From contig NZ_AP024154.1 of the NCBI RefSeq assembly GCF_015533855.1, positions 3,292,501 through 3,356,500 on the forward strand: a DNA stretch of 64,000 nucleotides, read 5' to 3'. Shown here one piece after another: positions 7,856 to 17,800 of this stretch (the first letter of the stretch is position 1; each line of letters opens with the position of its first letter). Source of the stretch: Echinicola sp. 20G. GTDB taxonomy: Bacteria; Bacteroidota; Bacteroidia; Cytophagales; Cyclobacteriaceae. The notes beneath the pieces are model-generated. The model did no database searches and was not told the DNA's origin. It saw only the letters and a list, made by a program, of their open reading frames with translations. A program made the position numbers and the translations under genes.

Positions 7856-9066
7856 TACTGAGGTATGTTGTAAGCCAATGAAAAACGAAGTGTTTCTGCC
7901 AAAGGGTGATTTTGTTTTTGAGGTACCAAGTAAGAAAAATCAAAACCAAAGCGTTTCAAGTCAAAGCCAACTCCCATGGTAAAATATTGCCTACCGCCCT
8001 TGTTTTTATTTTCATGGAAGTAACCTGTCCTAATGGCGAATTTGTCTGCATATTCATATTCCACACCAAAAGAGATCATCAGCTCTTGCATTTCCTCACT
8101 GAATCCATTAGGTGCATCTCCAAATGAGCCAAACATGCCGCTGAGCAATGGTCTGTTGGGGTCTTTTCCACTTTCGATAATTAAATCCCCATTGTCATCT
8201 GTCTGTAAAGTACCATCCTCATTTCTGGCATAAACAGGAGGGGTAGGTACCATCAGCTTATTGAAATCCAATGCAAAATTCAGGTCATTGTTTTGATCTA
8301 AAGCTACTTCTAATGCAGTACCTATTCTTAAGTTGGTTGGGATGTAATCCAAGTCTTCTGCACTGTTGTAAGTGAGTTTTGGGCCGATATTGGTGATCGT
8401 GGCTCCCCAAGACCAATAAGCTTCTTTTCCGCTAAAAAGGATCTCTTTTCTCTGGTAAACGCCCACATCTACTCCTACACTAATTCCTGGTTTGCTATCA
8501 CCGCTTCCCGAGGAAGTAATGTTTCCCGCCAAGTTGGAATGAATGAACCTGGCGGAGATTCCTAGGGATAAAGTCTCTGATAGCTTTCTAGCATAAGTAC
8601 TTCCTATGGCAATGTCCCTCGGGTTGAACTGTCCTATGTCTTGACCGGATCCATCAGTAAGTTGGATGTCTCCCATGTTGAAATACCTCAGGTCAAGTCC
8701 AAAGGATGACATTTCATCTATTTTGATATAGCCAGTAAGGTAATTTAGTGACATATCAGGAACCAACTTGCCTAACCAGGGAGAGTAAGAAAGCGAGAAA
8801 CCGGTTTTATCTTCAATAAAGGCCAGTTTGGCTGCATTCCAATGAGCGGAGTTGGCATCTGGAGAAGTTGCCACCCCCACATCACCCATGGCAGCATGTC
8901 TACTATCTGGTGCAAAATTCAAAAAAGGAACAGCAGTGATGATTACTCTGCGGCCTTCATCTTGACCAGAAACTACTACGGAATTCTGTGCCTTAGCAGT
9001 TTTTACTGTCAAGGAAAGAATAGCTAAAAAAATAAATGCTTTAAAATAATCACTCGATTTCTTCAT
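7855..9066 (-). CDS. porV: Type IX secretion outer-membrane shuttle protein PorV
   Basis: About 403 residues, with an N-terminal signal peptide (MKKSSDYFKAFIFLAILSLTVKTAKAQ) and then the hallmark PorV segment FLNFAPDSRHAAMGDVGVATSPDANSAHWNAA. It is a FadL-like beta-barrel that in Porphyromonas gingivalis carries type IX substrates from the SprA translocon to the PorU sortase. I place the start at 9066 because this codon begins a clean signal peptide and overlaps the porU stop by four bases (ATGA); a longer reading from 9117 would prefix 17 residues of non-signal sequence. The C-terminus ends in an aromatic-flanked strand (RFSLAYNIPQ) as expected for an outer-membrane barrel. Confidence 0.93.
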   Translation of the reverse strand: MKKSSDYFKAFIFLAILSLTVKTAKAQNSVVVSGQDEGRRVIITAVPFLNFAPDSRHAAMGDVGVATSPDANSAHWNAAKLAFIEDKTGFSLSYSPWLGKLVPDMSLNYLTGYIKIDEMSSFGLDLRYFNMGDIQLTDGSGQDIGQFNPRDIAIGSTYARKLSETLSLGISARFIHSNLAGNITSSGSGDSKPGISVGVDVGVYQRKEILFSGKEAYWSWGATITNIGPKLTYNSAEDLDYIPTNLRIGTALEVALDQNNDLNFALDFNKLMVPTPPVYARNEDGTLQTDDNGDLIIESGKDPNRPLLSGMFGSFGDAPNGFSEEMQELMISFGVEYEYADKFAIRTGYFHENKNKGGRQYFTMGVGFDLKRFGFDFSYLVPQKQNHPLAETLRFSLAYNIPQ

Positions 9067-12000
9067 TGAATATTTATTTTTCCAAATGCTTGGTCGGAGG
9101 TTCCGTCCTCTTCGCATGTAAGCTGTAATCTGTAAATATAAGTTCCTTTTGCGGGAATTTTTGTCAAGTCACGCAAAAAAATCCAATCCATATCGTTGAT
9201 TTCATCATCAGCTTTTGCATAACGTTTTTCATTAGAAAATATTTCACTTCCCAACATATTGTAAATGGTGAGCTTCAAAATAATGTTCTCATCAGGTCTA
9301 TTGTGCTTTACCCAGAAATGACTGATATCCGATGTGGGGTTGGGAAATGTCTTGGCTTCTAAAATATGTAACCGATTACTGCCCTCAACCTCAATGCTTA
9401 GCATTTCTGTGCTGGAGTTCCCAAGGTTGTCAAACGCGGTTAGTTTTATAGTGTTTGTGCCTTCTTTCAGTCCTGTAACTGTAATGCTGATTCTTCCTTT
9501 CTTATAACCACTTTCGATAGAGTGATAGTAATCATTGATGATCATAGGAGGTTCATCATTTATGCTAAGGGCAATATCCTGATTTATTCCCCCAAGGATT
9601 TGAATGCCATTTTCATCACTGAGGTTGGCCAACAATTGAATTTGTGTAGATGAAGTTGAACTGACTGAGTTAAGGCTGTCCTCTGCGAACAGTTTAATGG
9701 TTGGGCCTTGTTGGTCGTCTTGGTCATTCGCTGATTTCCCCCCCAGAGTAAGCGATTGAGCATGGATGGTCTCGTAAGAGTTATTGGAGTCTGTAGCGAA
9801 AAATCGAAGAATGCCTTGATCGAAACTTTGACTTGTATTTGGGCTTACTAAGATTTCTGCTTCAAAAGTACCTGAGATTACCTTTCCTGTGCCTCTATAA
9901 AAGGGAGTGTTGTAATTGATATATTGGGTGACTGGGCTTTCATCTCCCAAAGTTTCAACTGAAGTAGGCTGATCCAATAATTCAATTTCAAATGTTCCAT
10001 TGAAGGAATTGACCGGAGTGGAGGTAAGCGGATCAGTAACCTGACCGGTTATTTTAATCTTTTGACCAGCTTTTAAGGTGTCAATTTTAGTCGAGCCTCT
10101 CATCTCAATAATCTCCAGTGTAGCTCCCAACTCAGGTGCAGCTAAGCGTAGCGTAGGATCTCCCAAAAGGGAGAAGTTCCTGTTGTAAGAGCCGTTAAGG
10201 CTATTGTTTTTGGTGGCTTTGAAAATATCGCCAAGCATTAGTCCTTGTCCATTTTCTTTTTTCAAAAGCGAAGCTATAAAAGCAGTATTGAGCTCGAAAT
10301 TGACACTGCTGAAAACGGGCCTTCCTGTAGTCAAAAGGGCAATAGCTCCTTTGTTTTGGGCCATCAACAGTTCTTCTGCACCTGACCTCAAATAGGGACT
10401 ATCATGTCTGCCAAATTCACAGGTGGCTGTCATGAAGAGAGGGAAATGATCGGTTTCTGGCCAATTCTCCAAGTCGCTGACCTGGAAAATCCTTTCGGCT
10501 GTTAAGGTGTTTTCATTTCCATGTCCTATGTAATTAACCAATAAAGTACCTTCTTCTATTTTGTCAGAAAGTGACTCTTTAGCAGCTGGAGCCAACTGGT
10601 AATTACCTTCTTGAATTTGCTCAAAACTATCCACATATAACTTGTCCTCTTGATATTCGGGAGAATCTGAAAAAAGAGAGGCAGTATGGGTTTCGCTGTG
10701 ATTTAGGTGGACATTATAATCTCCATCATCAGCAACGAAGAGTAATTTTCTTTTCCAATTGCCAAGTTGCTTGGTCCTGTCTTCATATTGTATGATTTTG
10801 TCCACCACATTCTTGGCTTCAGAGGGGTTGATCACAGGGATTCTCCCAACGCCTATCGATAAGGCGAGGTCTCCCGCTTCATTTTCCTGCCATTCACCTT
10901 GTCCAAACTGTAAGAAGCCAAAGTAATCATCAGAGCTAAAAGAGGTCAATGGATGTAAGCTGTTTCTGGAACTGTAGGTGGGGACTAGATTAGGCCTTCC
11001 ATCTGAAATATTCTTGTAATCAAATGTCCCTTTTCCGAATAGAAGTACTTGCTTAAGCTTTCCATGTTTATGGTATTGATCAGCAATGAAATTTCTGATT
11101 GCAGTAACGTCCTTAGTGCCAAAATTGTAATTGTCAAATATGGCCTCAATGCTCACTAAAAGGGTGCTTATTCCCATTGACCTTTTGTGATCTGCCAATC
11201 TGGAGGCTTGGTAGTTCAAAGACGGAGGGCTAATAATGATCAATTCTGCGGGGGATGAATTATTTCTGAGCTCAAGGTTTATAGGGGTAAAATCTTCTAT
11301 AATTTTAGCTTTGTCCGCTTCAAAGACCAGTACTTTATGATTGGGAAGTAAGGTGGCACTTCCATTTTGATTATCAAAACTTTTAACTTGGTTGGGATCG
11401 GTCACATCCCAATATTGATAGTTTGGTTTTGTAACAAAAGATGTAGCATTCGCATGTCCTATTGGGTAGTAGATCCCTTCTGAAAGATTGGAGGAAGAAT
11501 AGGGAAGGCCCAATAGAAAGTAATCCATGAATCCTACTCCATTTGGATCTGTACTGGACATCTCTAGGTTGAAACTGGTAGGGTTGCCTACATTGAAATA
11601 GTCTCTAAATGACTTCTCCATTTCTTCCCGGCCTTTGACAGCGTATGTGGAGGCAGGAACAGGTGCAATATTTGTTTCTAATAAATTGATCTGTCCGCTT
11701 CGAATGCTCAGTGAGCTTGAGGCCGTGGATTGAGCCATCAGGCTGGCTTGGCTATAAATAGGCCCCTCATCATAACTTTCCACAGAAATGTTAAAAGAAG
11801 AGATTCCTCCTGAAAAGAGCCTATTGCTGTACCATTTCCTTCCCGATGACAAGAGATTGTGTTCTTCCTTCTTAAAGGAATAAACTTTGTAAAGCCAATT
11901 TCCATTTGCTTCAACAGTGCTGGGTGAAATATTGACCACTCTTACGGGAGAAGAGTGTCCTGTCTTTAGCCAATAGTAGGCAGTATCTGAATACAAGTGG

Positions 12001-12335
12001 TGGCGATAAGCCAAGGTGTCTTCTGAAGAAGATAGCTGATGAGGTCCTTCTAGATAGACCAAAAGTTTCCCGTTTATTATAACGCTAGGGATTTCCTTTA
12101 TCTCAAAATCACTTGTGGAGAGCTCTTGGGGAAGCATACCCACATGACCGAAGATAGCCAGATTATTCAATGAGCTTTCTCCCAAGCTTTGAGCGGTAGA
12201 GAGCGGAATGGCATATATTCCGGCTTTGGTTACAGGAAATTTATAATAGGATTGGGCATACAAGCTTTTTCCTGAAAATAAAATCAGGAGAGCAAATACG
12301 AGGGTGAAGAAATGTATTTTGCTATTGAAGCTCAT
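9063..12335 (-). CDS. porU: Type IX secretion sortase PorU (gingipain-like C25 peptidase)
   Basis: A 1090-residue exported protein with a signal peptide in the first 27 residues. The peptidase C25 domain contains the catalytic pair: His605 in YIGHGNEN and Cys639 in TATCEFGR. In the T9SS this enzyme removes the C-terminal sorting domain of cargo proteins and, in P. gingivalis, attaches them to anionic LPS at the cell surface. The last about 95 residues, starting at KTFPNPTSD, resemble a T9SS sorting domain, which PorU is known to retain. The gene overlaps pssA (14 bases) and porV (4 bases), so it sits inside a tightly coupled operon. Confidence 0.93.
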   Translation of the reverse strand: MSFNSKIHFFTLVFALLILFSGKSLYAQSYYKFPVTKAGIYAIPLSTAQSLGESSLNNLAIFGHVGMLPQELSTSDFEIKEIPSVIINGKLLVYLEGPHQLSSSEDTLAYRHHLYSDTAYYWLKTGHSSPVRVVNISPSTVEANGNWLYKVYSFKKEEHNLLSSGRKWYSNRLFSGGISSFNISVESYDEGPIYSQASLMAQSTASSSLSIRSGQINLLETNIAPVPASTYAVKGREEMEKSFRDYFNVGNPTSFNLEMSSTDPNGVGFMDYFLLGLPYSSSNLSEGIYYPIGHANATSFVTKPNYQYWDVTDPNQVKSFDNQNGSATLLPNHKVLVFEADKAKIIEDFTPINLELRNNSSPAELIIISPPSLNYQASRLADHKRSMGISTLLVSIEAIFDNYNFGTKDVTAIRNFIADQYHKHGKLKQVLLFGKGTFDYKNISDGRPNLVPTYSSRNSLHPLTSFSSDDYFGFLQFGQGEWQENEAGDLALSIGVGRIPVINPSEAKNVVDKIIQYEDRTKQLGNWKRKLLFVADDGDYNVHLNHSETHTASLFSDSPEYQEDKLYVDSFEQIQEGNYQLAPAAKESLSDKIEEGTLLVNYIGHGNENTLTAERIFQVSDLENWPETDHFPLFMTATCEFGRHDSPYLRSGAEELLMAQNKGAIALLTTGRPVFSSVNFELNTAFIASLLKKENGQGLMLGDIFKATKNNSLNGSYNRNFSLLGDPTLRLAAPELGATLEIIEMRGSTKIDTLKAGQKIKITGQVTDPLTSTPVNSFNGTFEIELLDQPTSVETLGDESPVTQYINYNTPFYRGTGKVISGTFEAEILVSPNTSQSFDQGILRFFATDSNNSYETIHAQSLTLGGKSANDQDDQQGPTIKLFAEDSLNSVSSTSSTQIQLLANLSDENGIQILGGINQDIALSINDEPPMIINDYYHSIESGYKKGRISITVTGLKEGTNTIKLTAFDNLGNSSTEMLSIEVEGSNRLHILEAKTFPNPTSDISHFWVKHNRPDENIILKLTIYNMLGSEIFSNEKRYAKADDEINDMDWIFLRDLTKIPAKGTYIYRLQLTCEEDGTSDQAFGKINIQ

Positions 12336-13023
12336 TAGGATGTATACGACTTTCTATCAAAGAAAGTAAAATATAGCCTATAATGATAAATGGAACACCC
12401 GCAATTCCCAAAAATATCAGACTAACCAACCCGATTAAGATGACGAGGTACCTAAATATGTTTTCTTGAAACCTAAAGTTTTTGAATTTTAGAGCAATCA
12501 AAGGAAGTTCAGCAGTCAGTAGTATTGCCATGATAAAGGTCAGGATCAGTAAAAAGTATCCGTTTTGGATCAAATCCTTAGCCCAATTAAATTGATCGGC
12601 CAAAAAAGGCAAAGTGCAAATTAATAAAGCATTTGCTGGAGTAGGTACACCTATAAATCGATCAGTTTGTCTTGTGTCTATATTGAACTTAGCGAGGCGC
12701 ATGGCCGATTGGATGCCAATGATGAATGACAAGAAAGGAACAAAGCCTTCAGGGAAAACCTGCTTTAGCATTTGGAAGAGGACAAAAGATGGAAGCACCC
12801 CAAAAGTCACCAAGTCAGCTAAAGAGTCGAGTTGTTTGCCAATTTCCCCCTGTACTTTTAACAATCTGGCTACCATACCATCCAGGAAGTCAAATACAGC
12901 TGCGGCTATGATGAAATAAGTGGCATAATGGATTTTCCCTTCCAAAACAAAGTAAATCCCAGCCATACCACAGGCCAGGTTCATGCAGGTGATTGCATTG
13001 GGGATGTGTTTCTTGATATTCAA
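12322..13023 (-). CDS. pssA: CDP-diacylglycerol-serine O-phosphatidyltransferase
   Basis: A 233-residue integral membrane enzyme that joins serine to CDP-diacylglycerol to make phosphatidylserine, the precursor of phosphatidylethanolamine. The full CDP-alcohol phosphotransferase signature is present with correct spacing: Asp45, Asp48-Gly49, Ala52-Arg53, Gly62, Asp66 and Asp70. About six hydrophobic segments fit the family. The N-terminal MNIKKHIPNAITCMNLACG is typical of the Bacteroidota/Bacillus type II form rather than the E. coli form. It overlaps the metallo-hydrolase gene upstream by four bases and porU downstream by 14 bases. Confidence 0.92.
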   Translation of the reverse strand: MNIKKHIPNAITCMNLACGMAGIYFVLEGKIHYATYFIIAAAVFDFLDGMVARLLKVQGEIGKQLDSLADLVTFGVLPSFVLFQMLKQVFPEGFVPFLSFIIGIQSAMRLAKFNIDTRQTDRFIGVPTPANALLICTLPFLADQFNWAKDLIQNGYFLLILTFIMAILLTAELPLIALKFKNFRFQENIFRYLVILIGLVSLIFLGIAGVPFIIIGYILLSLIESRIHPNELQ

Positions 13024-13673
13024 AATTGAGCGTTTTGACCGACAAATGGGTTGTGAATTTTTTCATGGCCAATCAAAGTGGCAGGCCCATGGCCAGGATA
13101 GACTTTTACATCATCAGGAAGAGTGAAAAGCTTTTCTTTGATGGCACTCAGCAGGGTTTGGTGATCACCACCGGGTAAATCCGTTCTACCGATGCTTCCT
13201 TGAAATAAAGTATCACCTCCAATACATGTTTTACTTTCAGCATGGTAAAAGACCACATGTCCAGGTGCATGCCCCGGAACCCAGATTACTTCAAGTGTAG
13301 TCTCTCCAAATTTGATCTCATCGCCTTCATTGATAAAACTCCCAACCGGACAACTACTAAATAGTGGAAAACCATAATTGGAAGCATAAGTGGGTACAGC
13401 ATTCAAAACTTGTTCATCCTGAGGGTGGATTTCCAAAGGGAGACCATAAGTTTGATTGATAAAATAATTGCCCAACACATGGTCAATGTGACAATGGGTG
13501 TTGAGCAGCCTCACCGGCTGTAAACCTTCTGATTTGATGAAAGAAGTCAATGTCTCTTTTTCACCTTTTTCATAGCATCCGGGATCTATGATGATAGCTT
13601 TTTTAGTATGATCATAGAGAATGTAAGTGTTTTCTTGAAAAGGATTGAAGGTAAAAGATTTAACTTGGAGCAT
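13020..13673 (-). CDS. MBL-fold metallo-hydrolase (glyoxalase II-like)
   Basis: A 217-residue metallo-beta-lactamase-fold hydrolase. The metal-binding motif THCHIDH gives His60, His62, Asp64 and His65, with further ligands in WVPGHAPGHVVFYH, CIGGDTLFQGSIGRTDLPGG and VYPGHGPAT. This arrangement matches the small glyoxalase II-like group (YcbL type), which hydrolyses thioesters such as S-lactoylglutathione in some bacteria; the real substrate here is unknown. I chose the ATG at 13673, whose product begins MLQVKSFTFNPFQENTYI as in homologues, over an upstream in-frame start at 13709. It is the first gene of the minus-strand operon with pssA, porU and porV. Confidence 0.87.
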   Translation of the reverse strand: MLQVKSFTFNPFQENTYILYDHTKKAIIIDPGCYEKGEKETLTSFIKSEGLQPVRLLNTHCHIDHVLGNYFINQTYGLPLEIHPQDEQVLNAVPTYASNYGFPLFSSCPVGSFINEGDEIKFGETTLEVIWVPGHAPGHVVFYHAESKTCIGGDTLFQGSIGRTDLPGGDHQTLLSAIKEKLFTLPDDVKVYPGHGPATLIGHEKIHNPFVGQNAQF

Positions 13674-13730
13674 GCCCGAAACATTTTTGAATTCATGCCA
13701 AAATAACAAAGAAAGAATTTAATTTTGGGT

Positions 13731-14783
13731 ATGGAAGTCGATTTTTTACTCATTGGTCAGGGCATTGCTGGGACGGTGCTTTCTTATAGGTTGATCAGTT
13801 CTGGATATAAAGTTTTGGTGTTGGACCAAGCTGATCAAAACAATAGCAGTAGGGTAGCTGCTGGTTTGTTTAATCCGGTTACGGGGAGAAAAATGGTAAA
13901 AACCTGGAATGCCGATAATCTCTTTCCAGAGATATTACCCATATACCGGGAGCTGGAAAATGTGTTGAACACTAAGCTAATCTATCTCAAAAATATATAC
14001 AGGCCGTTCAATAATATCGAAGAGCAAAATGAATGGATGGGAAAGAGCATTGAGGAAGGCTTGCAGGCTTATTTGGAGGAGGTGAGGACTCAGCCTTTGT
14101 ATCCTCAGGTAAACGATCCTTATGGTGGTATCATGTTGAAAAGCAGTGGGTACCTAGATATCAATACACTTTTGGATGCATATTGCAGATGGCTCAGGCA
14201 TGATGACTTGTTGAGAGATGAACCTTTTGATGAGGAGAAACTTTACCAAAAAGAGGGGAAGTGGCACTATAAAGATATCATTGCCACATCCCTGGTTTAT
14301 TGCAATGGTCTAGGAGCCATGAAAAGCAAGTTTTTTGATTGGTTGCCTTTTGCTCCTGTAAAGGGAGAAATACTGGAAATGGAAAGCGACTTTACTCCTG
14401 AAGAAATCATCAATAGAGGAGTTTTTAGAATTACCATGCCAGACAAGATCATCAGGGTAGGCTCTACTTACAGCTGGCATGATTTGGATCAAGGACCAAC
14501 TGAGCGAGCGAAAGAGGAGATTTTTGAACGCTTGGAGAAGATAGTTCCGCAAAAAGATAAATTTCTGACCAGCCATAAAACAGGAATCAGACCTGCCACC
14601 AAAGACCGAAAGCCATTTTTGGGAAAACATCCTGAAAGTGAAAACGTTTATATCTTTAATGGATTTGGTGCGAAAGGGGTTTCTTTAGTACCTTATTACA
14701 GTAAGATCATGCTCGGCTTATTTGAAGGTAAATGTGAACTCGAAAAAGATGTTAACATAAGTCGATTTTTTAAGTATATTTAA
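13731..14783 (+). CDS. NAD(P)/FAD-dependent oxidoreductase (DAO family)
   Basis: About 350 residues. The N-terminus begins MEVDFLLIGQGIAGTVLSY, a FAD-binding GxGxxG motif, with LVLDQAD at the end of strand two. The next block, RVAAGLFNPVTGRKMVKTW, and the C-terminal GIRPATKDRKPFLGKHP plus NGFGAKGVSLVPY are typical of the DAO (glycine oxidase-like) superfamily branch common in Bacteroidota. The substrate is unknown. The start is the ATG at 13731 rather than the in-frame TTG two codons earlier, because the Rossmann strand follows at once. It diverges from the metallo-hydrolase gene across only 57 bases, which must hold promoters for both directions. Confidence 0.82.
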   Translation: MEVDFLLIGQGIAGTVLSYRLISSGYKVLVLDQADQNNSSRVAAGLFNPVTGRKMVKTWNADNLFPEILPIYRELENVLNTKLIYLKNIYRPFNNIEEQNEWMGKSIEEGLQAYLEEVRTQPLYPQVNDPYGGIMLKSSGYLDINTLLDAYCRWLRHDDLLRDEPFDEEKLYQKEGKWHYKDIIATSLVYCNGLGAMKSKFFDWLPFAPVKGEILEMESDFTPEEIINRGVFRITMPDKIIRVGSTYSWHDLDQGPTERAKEEIFERLEKIVPQKDKFLTSHKTGIRPATKDRKPFLGKHPESENVYIFNGFGAKGVSLVPYYSKIMLGLFEGKCELEKDVNISRFFKYI

Positions 14784-14806
14784 GATTAAGACAACAAAAC
14801 AGATCA

Positions 14807-17800
14807 ATGAAGTTAAAATTAGTTGTTATTTATTTTACGATATTTTGGCTTGGTTCCTTTTCTATCTCCAAAGCCCAATTTGATCAGGAAAGATTCGGAA
14901 AGAACCGAATTCAACATCAGCAGTTTGACTGGTATTTTTTTTCCTCCAATAATTTTGAAGTATACTACTATGGAGGCGGCAGGGACAATGCCCGCATGGC
15001 CATTGATTATTTGGAAAATGAATTTGAGCGGGTCACCCAAATGATAGGCTATGTAGCCTACACAAAACCAAAAATCTACATCTATAATAGCCATGAAGAA
15101 TGGCTACAAAGCAACACAGATCTTCACGAAAACAATTATACCGTTAACGGCCAGACTTACTTCTCAAAATTATTAGCTGAGGTTCCTTACACTGGGGATT
15201 GGGCATCTTTCAAAGAGGAATTGCTTTATAGAACCAGCAAGGTGATCTTAGAGGAAATGCTCTATGGAAGTACGATAGCAGATGCTTTTCAATCCAATTT
15301 AATCAACAGCTTTCCTGAATGGTTCATCGACGGAGCAGCGCTTTACTTGGCCAAAGGCTGGAGTTTGGAGATGGATGATTATGTAAGACATTACTTGAAG
15401 GACCATGAGCAACCCAAACTATACAAACTCAGCAAGAAGGAAGCTTCATTGGTAGGACAGTCCATCTGGAATTTTGTGGTACAAAAATATGGCAAGCGGT
15501 ATATATCAAGTATTCTCAACTTGAGTCGAATTAACAGAAATGAAGAAAATAGTATTGCCAATACTTTGGGGATAGGCTATAAAGGCTTTGCAGACCAATG
15601 GAGAGATTATTATACCACGGTTAATGAGCCTGTGTTTAGTTCCTTTAAGGAACCAAATCAAAGCAATGTCATAGCGGAGACTAAGAAAAATGAAGAGGGA
15701 AGTATCAATGATATCAAGTTTAGTCCAGATGCTAAAAACCTAGCTTATGTAATTAATTACGATGGAAAATATAAGGTTATAGTAAGAAATCTCTCCACCA
15801 ATAACGAAGTAACCATTTACAAAGGTGGTTTTTCAACCGATGACCAAGAAGCTAACTTCACTACACCGGTTATTGCTTGGAGGGATACGTTGAATTTGAC
15901 CATTGCTACTTTTAAAAGAGGATTGACGACACTTCGAATGAGAAGTATAGATGGTAGTAATCAAGACAAGATTTTCCTAAGAAACATTACTCAAATCAAT
16001 AGCTTTGATTTTTCTCCCAATGGAAAAACCATGGTTCTTTCTGCCATGGCAGGTGGAAGAACCAATATTTATACTTTGAATCTGCGGGGTCAGGGAAGAA
16101 GACTGACCAATGATGTCTTTGATGACATTACCCCGGTATTTGTCAATGACTCAACCATCATTTACTCTTCCAACAAGACTGATTTGCCGGATAGTGTTTT
16201 GACCAAGACCCCCGATGTGAGGGAACTACCAGAATATTTTAATTTCTTTAAAGTGGATTTAGGAGATTCTATTGTCACGACCAAGTTGACAAATATGAAT
16301 TCCAAAAACTACTATCCACGAGTAATGAACCAGAATTTTGTCCTTCACCTGAGCGATCAAAGCGGTATTTACAACCTGATGAGAATGGGACTCGGCAGTG
16401 AAGTGTCCAGTCAGGTATCTGCTTTTAACACCAGTGTGGAGAGCTTTGATTATGCACCTCGCATTAACAAATGGGCATATGCTTATAAGGATGGGACGGG
16501 GAGCAAGTTGGTGCTTGAAACCTTTCCAAACTTAGATCAATTTACACCTGGCACACCAAGGGTACAACTTTCTCAAGCCAAGAAATTGAATGAAAGGCTT
16601 GCTGCTAGAAGGCTAGAAGCTAAAGAAGAGGAACCTGAGAATGTGGTACAAGAGGAAAAAACTACTGAGGTTGAAGCGCCAATTGCTAAAATTGACAGTG
16701 TGAAGCCCGTGGCCAATGCGACAGGATCTATTAATATAGACAGGTTGAGGTTTGAAAACCGAAGAGGAATCAATACGGATAATTACACATTTGATACAGT
16801 TCCGGCGCCCTTGGAACAACGGTCTGGAAATTTAGCTACAGGCAGAAGTAATATTTTGGAAGCTTTCAGACAGCAGAGCTTGAAAAATACTGTTCGTGGG
16901 CCAAGGGAGTATACTCCCCAATTTATGGCAAATAGCTTAAGGACCACTTTTGTAGTTGATCCTTTGAGAGGTTTTGGCATCAACATCGAGGGGCAAATGA
17001 CCGATTTATTGGATAATCACATTTTCAAAGGGGGGATTATGACCACGCTTGACTTCAGATCTGGGAGTGATGTGTACTTTGAATACCAATACCTCAAAGA
17101 CAGGATAGATTTTACGGGAAGGTTTGATAGAAGGGCTTTGGTGATTTCTGATGGGGATATTACCTATCAGCGTTATGTTTTGACCAAGACAGAATTGGGA
17201 TTTTCCTACCCTTTCTCAGTTCATAGCAGGTTTACGGTAGCTCCCTTCTTTGCCAAGACCCAGTATTTTAATTTAAATCCGGATTCCCTAATTAGAGGTG
17301 GGGAAGGTACTCAGAATCGTTTTGATGTAAATTATATTGGGGGAAAAGCTGAGTTGGTAGTGGACAAGACCAAGCTATTGGGACTTTATATGGAGCAAGG
17401 TTTTAAGGGTAAGATAGGCGTAAAGCATTATCAGGGAATAGGTGAGTCAGATAGGTCTTTTAGCAATTTTTATTTGGATGTCAGAAACTATCAAAAAGTC
17501 CATAAAAACATCACCTTTGCCACTCGCTTATTTGCAGGGTCATTCTTCGGAAATAATCCGCAAAGTTATTTGGTGGGAGGTATGAAAAACTGGCTGTTTA
17601 ATGAATTTTATGAGCCACCATCAAATAGGCCTGAGTCTTCTCCAATCAGAAATTCCGACGGAGTGGAAAATTCAAACATTCTATTTGCTGAATTTGTGGA
17701 TCTTCGAGGATATGACTATGATGAAATTCGGGGTAGAAATGTAATTACATTTTCTGCAGAGTTGAGAATACCGCTATTCTCCTATCTTTCAAGGGGCAAT

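Noticed and set aside
9063..9117. A longer PorV starting at 9117
   Set aside because: The extra 17 residues would sit in front of a clean signal peptide and overlap porU by 55 bases; the ATG at 9066 gives a standard four-base overlap.
13720..13727. TAATTTTG as a -7 promoter element for the FAD oxidoreductase gene
   Set aside because: No TTG is found 17-20 bases upstream and the start site would fall on or after the ATG at 13731.
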